Under the pieces are notes generated by a model that did not search any database, was not told where the DNA came from, and saw nothing but the letters and a program-made list of their open reading frames with translations. A stretch of 64,000 nucleotides of DNA, taken from contig CM070580.1 of NCBI GenBank assembly GCA_036346355.1, positions 58,792,854 to 58,856,853 of the forward strand. Reading direction: 5' to 3'. Made by a program: the position numbers and the translations under genes. The DNA comes from Rhipidocladum racemiflorum (taxonomy: Eukaryota > Streptophyta > Magnoliopsida > Poales > Poaceae). This document shows, piece by piece, positions 36,724 through 46,247 of the stretch; within the stretch, counting starts at the first letter, position 1; every line of letters begins with the position of its first letter.

Positions 36724-36853
36724 ACTATGATCCAATTTCTAATTTCAAAAGAGTCAAAAAGTCAAATCTTTTTCAAATGCTATACTATAAGATCCATTTG
36801 ACATATATATTCTACAAAATGCTACATTATACAGGGAATTCTTACAACTTAAT

Positions 36854-39800
36854 TTATTTAAAATACAACCCTTCTTGATGATCTACACGCATGTAATGTG
36901 TTCCATGTGTGCCGTCGTCACCGCTAAGACATGCCCCATCTGCAAACGGAGGTGTTTCATCAAATTGGTTTTACTCTTCTTCATCTACGACATTTTCAAC
37001 TCCAACAATCCTCCCCTTGCCATGAAGTACGACGTGCAACCTCGGATTGGCCGGATCACGCACGTAGAAAACTTGAGTTGCTTGCTTTGCGAGGACGAAC
37101 GGTTCATCTCTGTAGGCCAGTCTATTCAGATCAACAAGTGTAAAACCTGTCTTGTCGACCTTAAATCCGTGAGGAAGTCTCACCCACTTACATCGGAACA
37201 ATGGAACTTGGTATATTCCATAGTCGAGCTCCCATATTTCTTCGATCATCCCGTAGTAACAGTTCATTGCAGTTGACGATCCTCTAATTGAGTGATCATC
37301 GGACAATGCAGCTATGCTCACACCACTGTTTTGCACTGTACTCTTTGCATCTTGACTTTCAGTATAAAATGTGTAGCCATTAATATCGTAACCTTGCCAT
37401 GTCTGTATATTAAATCTTGGTCCGTCAGCCAACCATTTGACATCCTCGGTACTAACGGAGACCTTCACCTTTTCTTTGAACCATGTGAGGAATCGATCGT
37501 TTTGTTCTCGTGTGATGGAAAGCTCATCCATAAGTGGATTCTCTTCCTGTAATATCAACTTGTCTTTGTTGGATGTATGGATGAACTTCTGTTGTGTTGC
37601 AAGACTGTGAAATGCGCTTTACAGTACATATCAAATTGTGGGCTCATTAGATTTGACCCAATGGTTCCTTTGCCACCAAGTCTGCCCTCATGACGAGATA
37701 TAGGAACACCAATCGGTTTGTCTTTTACCTAGGTAGTCCACGCAGAACTCAATAACCTCTTCAGTCCCATAACCTTCAATAATACTACCCTCAGGCTTCG
37801 ACCTATTCCTCACGTATGACTTTAATATACCCATGTACCTCTCGAACGAATACATGTACCGCTGTATGGCGGGTCCACAAATCTTAATCTCTCTAACACG
37901 GTCAACAACGTGGTGGACCATGGCGTCTAAGAACGACGGGGGGAAATGCATCTCAAGCTGACAAAGAGTCTGCACCACCTCACTCTGTAAGTTGTCCAGT
38001 ATATCGGGATCAATAACCTTGCATGAAATCGCATTGAAGAAATAGCATAGCTTCGTGACTGCCAACCTGACGTCATCTGGTAGGATATTTCTGATTGCAA
38101 CAGGGAGCATTTGGGTCATCAAGACATGACAGTCGTGGGACTTCATACCGATCAACCTCAAATCATCCATAGACACAAGCTTCTTAATGTTTGCGGAGTA
38201 GCCCGATGGAACTTTAATATCGTGGAGACACTTGCAGAGGTCTCCTTTCTCTTTCTTGGATAAGGTGTAGCATGCAGCGGGGATGTACGACCCTTTTCCA
38301 TCCTCCTCCATCACTGCAAGCTTGGGCCTGATCCCCATGTAGGTCATATCACGGCGAGCATTCACACCATCCTTGGTCTTCCCAGGTATGTTTAGCAGGA
38401 TGCCTACCAAATTATCACAAATATTTTTCTCAATGTGCATGACATCAACACATTGACGGACATCTAACTCCTTCCAATATGGTAAGTCCCAAAATATCGA
38501 CCTCTTTTTTCAAATGGTCCTAGGACGAACAGATTTACGGCTCTTACCATACTGAACATCGATATCCTCTAAGCGTGAATATACTTGCCTTCCAGTCATA
38601 GGCTGCGGGGCTGCACGAACTTCCCTCTTTCCATCAAATTTGTCATCAATCTTACGATATCGATGACTTTGGGGTAGAAACCTTCGGTGACCCATGTACA
38701 CCGTTTTCCTCGAATTCGGTAGCCACAAGCTATCAGTGTCCTCTTCACAAATTGGACAAGCTTTGGCTCCCTTCGTGCTATAGCCCGCCAAATTACCAAG
38801 GGCTGGAAAATCATTTATGGTGCAAAATATCATAGCCCGTAGGGTGAAGTTCTCCCTTTTGTATGCATCCCACACCTCAACCCCCACATTCCACAATTTT
38901 ACCAAATCCTCAATTAGTGGTGATAGGTACACATCAATATCATTACCCGGCTGTTTGGGTCCTCAGATTAGCAACGACATCATGATATACTTCCGCTTCA
39001 TGCATAACCAAGGAGGCAAATTGTAGATACACAACAAAACTGGCCAAGTACTGTGTCGACTGCTCATATTACCAAACGGATTCATACCATCCGTACTCAA
39101 TCCAAATCTTATGTTCCTCATCTCGGCACCAAACTCCTCATGTTGCCAATTAATGTTTCTCCATTGAGCCGAATCAGCGGGATGTCTCAACTTGCCATCT
39201 TCCTTTCGAGATTCATAATGCCAACGCAATAATTTTGCCTCTTTAGGATTTGCAAATAACCGCTCTACACGGGGAATGATGGGCAAATACCACAACACCT
39301 TGGCTGGTGCCCCTTTTTTCACATCTTCACCGTCGTCAATTCGGTTCTTACGGTTCTTGTCATTACGCTTCTCATTTTGTTTGTATCGGGGTACACCACA
39401 AACAGGACAAATGCGCAGATCCTTATGGACGTTGCGGTATAGTATGCAATCATTTGGACATGCATGTATCCTTTCTATTTCCATTCCCATGGGACATAAT
39501 AGCTTCTTCGCTTCATATATACTTGTTGGCAACTCGTTTCCCTCTGGAAGCATATCCGATAGAAGTATTAAAAGTGCTTTGAAACTTGTATCTGTCCAAC
39601 GGTGTTTTGCCTTCAGTTCAAATAATGCAAGCACCGAACCCAACTTGGTGTATTCCCCTTTGCAACCTGAAAACAATGGTTTGGCATCGTCATCCATCAA
39701 GCTTTTAAATTTTTCGAACTCTTTGTCCGTGTAATTTCCCTCCACATCCCGCAACATTTGATCTAAATTATCGTCATCAAACATATCACGCTCCGACTCG

Positions 39801-40090
39801 TGATCGGCTTCCAGCATGTCTTCGTTGCGTAGCACAGAGGTACTACCTATCTCCCCATGATGGATCCAACACGTGTAATTCCTCACGAAGCCACGTCGAA
39901 TCAAATGCCCTTCAATTTGAGCTGAGTTGTTAAATCTCCTGAGATTGGTGCAATCAATACAAGGACAATATATGAACTTTACACCCCTCATAACCATATC
40001 TTCTTCTGCAATTCTTATGAACTCCTTAACTCCCCTATGAAATTCAGCACTCACACGGCTTTTGTGATACATCCATTCTTCACGGTCCAT
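36854..40090 (-). pseudogene. TNP2-type CACTA transposase (copy 2)
   Basis: About 1,079 codons, no intron seen. Residues 1-75 are the transposase-associated domain (REEWMY, IYCPCIDC, RGFVRNYTCWIHHGE). The Transposase_21 core includes STDGMNPFGN (near residue 330) and DVMHIEKNICDNL (near 550), followed by EGSIIEGYGTEE (near 770). Residues beyond about 870 match DUF4216 (VKWLADGPRF, GYDINGYTFY, GRIVGVENVVDEEE). The enzyme family cuts and rejoins CACTA ends. It is broken by TGA at 38963-38965, TGA at 38510-38512 (a Trp codon in copy 1), a one-base insertion near 37715, and TAA at about 36971. The 5' third, 375 codons, is open. The lesions differ from those of copy 1. Confidence 0.9.
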
Positions 40091-40276
40091 CTACAAGTAA
40101 ACCGCAAACAATAAATTAATAATGCCCTAATCAATGAAATAAAAGAAGGGTTGAACCCGAAAATAAAGTTTTTGTTGAATGATCTTAAAGAAACGATATA
40201 TCGTAGAGACCGACTAAGTAAATGCACGTACTCAACGATGACTCCTAATCTCTAAGTAGGTTAGGTCCTAATCCCA

Positions 40277-40531
40277 TTCGAGGATATGTGGTTCGAGCAA
40301 GTTCCTAAGATGTTGTACAAACTTTAGAGAAAATTTCGGCATCATCTCCCCGTTGTTCTCCAAATACACGTATCGACAACATGTCAAGAGGATGTGTATT
40401 CGGAGAACACTAGCCAGGGAGATGATGCCGAAACTTTCACTACAGTTTGTACAACAGCTTAGGAACTTGCCCGAGCCACATATCCTCGAACTGTCCAAAA
40501 AACGTGGACAATTCGAGACTGCTTATTTATA
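40277..40531 (-). promoter_or_regulatory. CACTA-2 TNP2 promoter: TATA box and hairpin
   Basis: A minus-strand TATAAATA (plus-strand 40524-40531) is followed by hairpin arms 40393-40490 and 40277-40370 around a loop of 22 bases. The TNP2 start codon is 187 bp beyond. The arms pair almost throughout and include TTTCGGCATCATCTCC against GGGAGATGATGCCGAAA. Confidence 0.78.
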
Positions 40532-41046
40532 AATATGCCATTTTAGCATACTTATAAACAAGCACCCTCGAACGGGAGAGGCATAGGTTACGCAACCTAA
40601 TTAACTATTATATATAATTGATCATATTAATTATATTAAAACAATTATGACATGTAATGTACACATTCACCAAATAAAAAAAATTAATTTAAGTCCAACT
40701 GCAATATTGAAGAGATTTCTAAGAATTAATGCTGGTCACCTTTCGAGGAAAACCACAAACGAGGGGAAATCTAGCTCCTGATCAAGCTAGCTAGGGTTTC
40801 AATTAACGGAGACCTTCAACGCACCGATCTCCTCCACCATACACTCTGCTAATGAGACCAAATCAAAATCGAATAATGTACGTTAATACAACATTGAAGG
40901 GATTCGAAGGAATGGGGCCCACCTTTTGAATAAAGCCACAGGTAAGATAGGCTGGAAAATAGAGAAATCGCCTAGCGAACTAACTCGACGAGAGTTAATA
41001 AGTTCATTCCCGAGTCCAGACGGTACATATAAAACCTAGCGAGCCT
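40532..41046. other. Divergent intergenic region between TNP2 and gene 3 (CACTA-2)
   Basis: No gene. A plus-strand TATA-like TATAAAA at 41028-41034 could serve gene 3, about 520 bp upstream of its ATG. The rest is AT-rich and colinear with 43444-43976 in CACTA-1. Confidence 0.45.
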
Positions 41047-41262
41047 CATCACAATCGGTTCTATAGAAGAACCGTTTGTGATTAATTAGTTATCACCGTC
41101 GCTTATATGTAAAACCGACTGTGATAATTTGATTCTCAACACTGTCGGTTTCTTTATAGAACCGACACAGATAATGTATCTGTGTCGGTTCTCAAGAAGA
41201 ACCGACTGCAATAACTTAAGTCAAAACAGTCGGTTCGGGATATGAACCGACACGGATATTAA
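41047..41262. repeat. CACTA-2 internal motif array B
   Basis: Alternating ATCACAATCGGTTC, AACCGACTGTGAT and ATCTGTGTCGGTTC motifs, the same motif family as the termini. It is placed between the divergent TNP2 and gene 3. Confidence 0.82.
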
Positions 41263-41552
41263 TCGACCCCCTCGGCTTCCCCGCCAATTTGACCGTTCAA
41301 ACATATAACTCCTTTCAAATAGCTCCTTTCTGATCATCGGTAGTACTCGGGCAAGGTCTGATCGCGTTCCATTCCTCCGGCAAGGTCTGATCGCGTTTTC
41401 TTCTCTGCTACAAGGTCTGACTCCTCCGGCAATGGCAGCAATGGCTCCATTCTTCTCTTTCATATAGCTCTCCATGCATATAGCTCCTTTCTACTCTTTC
41501 ATGTAGCTCCTTTCTTCTCTGCAAGGTCTGACTTCTCCTTTCGAACGCAGCA
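41263..41552 (+). repeat. Gene 3 leader built of repeated units (CACTA-2)
   Basis: Several copies of GCAAGGTCTGA and of ATATAGCTCCTTTCTTCTCT precede the gene 3 ATG. The first matches codons 8-12 of gene 3 (GGCAAGGTCTGACTCC), so the leader seems to have grown by local duplication of the gene start. Confidence 0.6.
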
Positions 41553-42029
41553 ATGGCAGCGCCCCCTCCTTCTCCGGCAAGGTCTGACTCCACGGTGGAG
41601 TCACCGTACGATCCTCCACCGCCACCGGCAGCGCTGCCTCAGCCTCCGGCGCCTCACTCCGACGTGGCACCAGCGCCCCACCTGTCTCCCGTCGTCCCTC
41701 CCGGTGCCTCACCCCATCCAGGCGCCTCCAAAGGCAGCAGGAAGCGCCCCAGAGATGACGACGACGACGACGAGGAGGACGACGACGACGAGGAGGACGA
41801 AGACGACTACGAGGGGGACGACGACGACGATGACGAGGAGGAGAAGGAGGCGGAGTACTACACGCCGATCACCATAGGGACAGGCGCGTCGTCTAGATCG
41901 GGTTCATCATCGGAGGATGAACCATCACGAGTCCGCGTAGTCTCCAGCGACTCTGGCGACTCGGGTGACTCAGGTCACTCGGATGACTCGGTTGACTCGG
42001 GTTACTCGGGCCAGAGCCGCGAGTCGTAA
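41553..42029 (+). CDS. CACTA gene 3 (copy 2): Pro-rich, acidic, Ser-rich small protein
   Basis: 158 codons from ATG to TAA. Residues 1-60 are Pro/Ala-rich. A basic cluster SRKRPR (62-67) resembles a nuclear localisation signal. Residues 68-101 are almost all Asp/Glu. The tail is Ser-rich with SSRSGSSSEDEP (113-124), a casein-kinase-2-like stretch, then repeated SGDSGDSG. It was not matched to a named family. The paralogue at 44469 is also open although the acidic tract differs in length, so indels have stayed in frame. It lies downstream of array B, divergent from TNP2, and ends 600 bp before the right terminal array. A histone-chaperone-like or transactivator-like acidic role is conceivable but unproven. 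Confidence 0.6.
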   Translation: MAAPPPSPARSDSTVESPYDPPPPPAALPQPPAPHSDVAPAPHLSPVVPPGASPHPGASKGSRKRPRDDDDDDEEDDDDEEDEDDYEGDDDDDDEEEKEAEYYTPITIGTGASSRSGSSSEDEPSRVRVVSSDSGDSGDSGHSDDSVDSGYSGQSRES

Positions 42030-42630
42030 ATTTAATATATTAGGTGTAATGCAGTCCCCCTTTATATGTTTACTAATTATAAATAATGGATGTGGTGATA
42101 TATTGTAATGAAATACAGCTTGTTTAATATATTAGGGTTGTTGGCCTAGTGCAGATGAAGTCTATTCGGCTGCCTTTACACTCTATTTTGAATCTCTTTT
42201 ATATTTTTGTGCATTGCATCTTTCTAATGTTCTTTTGTTCCAAGTCAAAATGTTTCATGTCCTATTGATAAAAAAACAAGTATAATGTGTGGAATGGTAT
42301 ATATATTATTATTATCTGCTGCATGCATGCTACTATATGTTATATATAATTTGCATCACTACATGTGTCTATATAAATTGTCTGAGAGTTGAACCACGAG
42401 TTGGGATTCTAGCAGATCGGTACTGTTCATCGTCCGAAAATACAAGTTTTGCACAAATATTAAAGCATGAATGAAGGGTACAAGAGGTCTGTGTTGGGAT
42501 TCTAGCAGAGCGGGCTGTGTTGGAGTTTGTTTTTCTTCTTCCTGAAGGGGAAATGTGTGAGTGGAGGATCTCACAAAAACTATGTTTCTAATGAATCGTT
42601 CTTGGTTGCACCTAATGGTGTTGCCAAAAA
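42030..42630. other. CACTA-2 region 3' of gene 3
   Basis: No gene seen. Relative to CACTA-1 it lacks about 440 bp. The join is near 42250 (AAAATG followed by TTTCATGTCC), where the CACTA-1 sequence at both breakpoints reads A-A-A-T-G. Confidence 0.6.
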
Positions 42631-43057
42631 ATCATCTGTCGGTTCTGGAAAAGAACTGATTGTGATAACCCCTGTGCTCATCACAATCGGTTTCTTCCCA
42701 AAACCGATTATGATAATACCTTCTCATTACAATCGGTTCTGGAAAAGAACTGATTGTGATAACCCCTATGCTCAGGACAATCGGTTTCTTCCCAAAACCG
42801 ATTGTGCTAATACCTATTTATTACAATCGGTTTTAGATAAAAACCGATTGTGATAACAAAATTATTATCACAATCGGTTCTTATCTAGAACTGATTGGGA
42901 TTATTATCGTATCACAATCGGTTCTCTCTCAGAACCGATTGTGATAACCTGTTACCAAGATTTCCAAATGGAATATGCTTATCACAATCGGTTCTGAAGT
43001 CAAAAGTTTAGAACCGACACAGATGAAGCGATAGTAATGTGTCATTCTGTAGTAGTG
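42631..43057. repeat. CACTA-2 right subterminal array and terminal inverted repeat
   Basis: About seven motif pairs (ATCACAATCGGTTC and AACCGATTGTGAT) run up to the inverted CACTACTACAGAATGACA end closing at 43057. Confidence 0.92.
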
Positions 43058-43188
43058 AAGAAGGGTTGAACCCGAAAACAAAGTTGAGAGATTGAATGAT
43101 CTTAAAGAAACGTATATCTGTTGACCAACTAAGTATGTACGTACCAACGATGACTCCTAATTGCTAATTAGGTGAAGTCCTAATCCCA

Positions 43189-43443
43189 TTCGAGGATATG
43201 TGGTTCGAGCAAGTTCCTAAGATGTTGTACAAACTTTAGAGAAAATTTCGGCAGCATCTCCCTGCTGTTCTAAAAAAACACGTATCGACAACATGTCAAG
43301 AGGATGTGTATTCGGAGAACACTGGCCAGGGAGATGCTGCCGAAACTTTCTCTAGAGTTTGTACAACAGCTTAGGAACTTGCCCGAGCCACATATCCTCG
43401 AACTGTCCAAAAAATGTGGACAATTCGAGACTGCTTATTTATA
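43189..43443 (-). promoter_or_regulatory. CACTA-1 TNP2 promoter: TATA box and hairpin, detached by CACTA-2
   Basis: The TATA box TATAAATA is at plus-strand 43436-43443 in minus orientation. Hairpin arms span 43189-43402, with the well-preserved pair TTTCGGCAGCATCTCC and GGAGATGCTGCCGAAA (43330-43345). Its coding region now lies 12 kb away at 31038. Confidence 0.75.
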
Positions 43444-43975
43444 AATATGCCATTTTAGCATACTTATAAACAAGCACCCTCGAACGGGAGACGCATAGGT
43501 TACGCAGCCTAATTAACTACTATATCATTGATCATATTAATTATATTGAAACAATTATGACATGTAATGTACACATTCACCAAATAAAAAAATTAATTTA
43601 AGTCCTACTGCAATATTGAAGGGATTTATAAGAATTAATGCTGGTCACCTTTCGAGGAAAACCACAAACGAGGGGAAATCTAGCTCCTGATCAAGCTAGC
43701 TAGGGTTTCAATTAACTTTAACCTTCAACGCACTGATCTCCTCCACGATCTAATTTCTCAACCATACACTCTGCTAATGACACCAAATCAAAATCGAATA
43801 AGGTACGTTAATACAAAATTGAAGGGATTCGAAGGAATGGGGCCCACCTTTTGAATAAAGCCACAAGTAAGCTAGGCAGGAAAATAGATAAGTCGCCTAG
43901 CGAACCAACTCGACGAGAGTTAATAAGTTCATCCCGAGTCCAAACGGTACATATATACATGAAACCTAGCGAACC
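43444..43975. other. Divergent intergenic region (CACTA-1)
   Basis: No gene. AT-rich sequence colinear with 40532-41046. Confidence 0.5.
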
Positions 43976-44192
43976 TCATCACAATCGGTTCTATAGAAGA
44001 ACCATTTGTGATTAATTAGTTATCACCGTCGCTTATATGTAAAACCGACTGTGATAATTTGGATCCTCAATACTGTCGGTTTCTTTATAGAACCGACACA
44101 GATAATGTATCGATGTCGGTTCTAAAAAAGAACCGATTGCAATAACATAAGTCATCACAGTCGGTTCTGGATATGAACCGACACGGATATTA
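43976..44192. repeat. CACTA-1 internal motif array B
   Basis: Same order of motifs as 41047-41262, with a few substitutions (for example GAACCATTTGTGAT). Confidence 0.82.
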
Positions 44193-44468
44193 ATCCACCC
44201 CCTCGTCTTCCCCGCCAATTTGACCGTTCAAACATAGCTACCAATGTGATCGATCGCGTTCCATATAGCTCCTTTCATATAGCTCCTCATCATCGATAGT
44301 ACTCTTCCATATAGCTCCTTTCTTCTCTGCAAGGTCTGACTCCTCCGGCAATGGCAGCAATGGCTCCTTTCTTCTCTTTCATATAGCTCTTCCATATAGC
44401 TCCTTTCTTCTCTTTCATATAGCTCCTTTCTTCTCTGCAAGGTCTGACTTCTCCTTTCGACCGCAGCA

Positions 44469-44921
44469 ATGGCAGCGCCTCCTTCTCCGGCAAGGTCTGA
44501 CTCCTCCATGGAGTCACCGTACGACTTCCATCCTCCAGCGTCCTCACCGCCGCCGGCAGCGCCGCCTCAGCCTCCGGCGCCTCACTCCGGCGTGGCGCCG
44601 GTGCCCCACCTGTCTCCCGACGTCCCTCCTGACGCCTCACCCCATCCGGGCGCCTCCAAAGCCAGCAGGAAGCGCCCCAGAGATGACGATCAAGACGATG
44701 ACGGCGACGACGACGAGGACGAGGAGGAGAAGGAGGAGGAGGAGGAGGAGGAGTACTACGCGCCGGTCACCATGGGGACCGACGCCTCGTCTAGATCTGG
44801 TTCATCATCAGAGGATGAACCACCACTACTCCGCGTAGTCTCCAGCGACGACGACTCCAGCGACACCGACTCTGGCGACTCGGGTGACTCTTTACCCTCG
44901 GGTGAGAGCCGCGAGTGGTAA
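44469..44921 (+). CDS. CACTA gene 3 (copy 1): Pro-rich, acidic, Ser-rich small protein
   Basis: 150 codons, colinear with 41553-42029. It has a Pro/Ala-rich N-terminus (MAAPPSPARSDSSMESPYD), the basic cluster SRKRPR, an Asp/Glu tract of about 30 residues, EEYYAPVTMGTDASSRSGSS, and a Ser/Asp-rich tail. Length differences from copy 2 are multiples of three. The leader (44200-44468) again contains repeated GCAAGGTCTGAC and ATATAGCTCCTTTC units. Function unknown. Confidence 0.6.
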   Translation: MAAPPSPARSDSSMESPYDFHPPASSPPPAAPPQPPAPHSGVAPVPHLSPDVPPDASPHPGASKASRKRPRDDDQDDDGDDDEDEEEKEEEEEEEYYAPVTMGTDASSRSGSSSEDEPPLLRVVSSDDDSSDTDSGDSGDSLPSGESREW

Positions 44922-46004
44922 ATTTAATATATTAGCTGTAATGCAGTCCGTTAATATTTTTATTAATTATAAACAATGGATGTCGTTATATATTGTAATG
45001 AAGTATAATGTGTGGAAGACTTGATGGAGAACAAAAAACTAGAGGGTTGTTGGAGTGCAGATGAAGCCTATTCGGCTGCCTTTACAGTCTATTTTGAGTC
45101 TCTTTTTTATTTTTGTGGATTGTATCTTTCTAATGTTCTGTTGTTCCAAGTCAAAATGCAACTGCAATAACAAGCCTCAAGGTAAAGCACTGATGCTTCT
45201 TCTGAAGGAAACAACCTGAATGCATACATGGGCATGGTTACTACATGGTGGTCAGATTACAACCGGTGGTTTCCTCAAGTGCATCGACAAGTTCTTGGAC
45301 GACATTGAAAGCAAGATTGATCAGCGATGTGTCTATTTGAGTCTCTGTTATGTTTTGTGTGGATTGTTTCTTTCTACTGTAAGCTGGGGGCAGCCGTTGT
45401 CTGGTGAGCAATGGTTGATTTTGGAGAGAACTATGCTTTAGTTCGTTTTTTTTGGCTGATGGTATAGAGCTGGGAGATCCTGATGCTATGTAAGTTGTCC
45501 TTTGTGGTCTGGGTGTTTTGATGTTTTGATGCTCTGTAATTCCGCCAAAATGTTATAACTATTCTCAGTTTCATTGAATGGAACTGGGGCATCAAATGTT
45601 TGATGTCCTATTGATAAAAAAAGTATAATGTGTGGAATGGTATATATATTATTATTATCTGCTGCATGCATGCTACTATAATGTTATATATAATTTGCAT
45701 CACTACATGTGTCTATATAAATTGTCTGAGAGTTGAACCGCGAGTTGGGATTCTAGCAGAGCGGTACTGTTCATCGTCCGAAAAAACAAGTTGCACAAAT
45801 ATTAAAGCATGAATGAAGGGTAGATGAGGTCTGTGTTGGGATTCTAGCAGAGCGGTCTGTGTTGGAGTTTGTTTTTTTCTTGTTCCCTGAAGGGGGAATG
45901 TGTGAGTGGAGGATCTCACAAAAACTATGTTTCTGTTGAACTGTTCTTGGTTTCACCTAATGGAACTGGGGCATTCTGTTGCCCTATTGGCTATTGATAT
46001 AAAA
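44922..46004. other. CACTA-1 region 3' of gene 3
   Basis: Mostly AT-rich and non-coding. It includes about 440 bp (45155-45595) absent from CACTA-2. That segment holds a 73-codon plus-strand frame (45220-45441) that I could not match to a family. It may be a remnant of a 3' exon. Confidence 0.5.
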
Positions 46005-46247
46005 ATCATCACAATCGGTTCTGGAAAAGAATTGATTGTGATAACCCCTGCGCTCATCACAATCGGTTTCTTCCCAAAACCGATTATTATAATACCTTAT
46101 CATTACAATCGGTTCTGAAAAAGAACTGATTGTGATAACCCCTGTGCTTAGGACAATCGGTTTCTTCCCAAAACCGATTGTGATAATACCTACTCATTAC
46201 AATCGGTTCTAGATAAAAACCGATTGTGATAACAAAATGATTATCAC
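46005..46247. repeat. CACTA-1 right subterminal array, first part
   Basis: Motif pairs colinear with 42640-42865, interrupted at ATCAC by LARD C. The array resumes at 55128 and ends with the terminal repeat at 55318. Confidence 0.88.

Larger units (their letters stand above)
31094..43057. mobile_element. CACTA-2: complete En/Spm-type element inserted in CACTA-1
   Basis: 11,964 bp with perfect 12-bp terminal inverted repeats (CACTACTACAGA) and the 3-bp duplication AAG (31091-31093, 43058-43060). The empty site is its own internal sequence near 40145. It carries gene 1 (31830-35143, minus), TNP2 (36854-40090, minus), gene 3 (41553-42029, plus), two promoter-hairpin modules, two internal arrays and two terminal arrays. 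It is colinear with CACTA-1 throughout, so one family member inserted into another. Confidence 0.95.
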
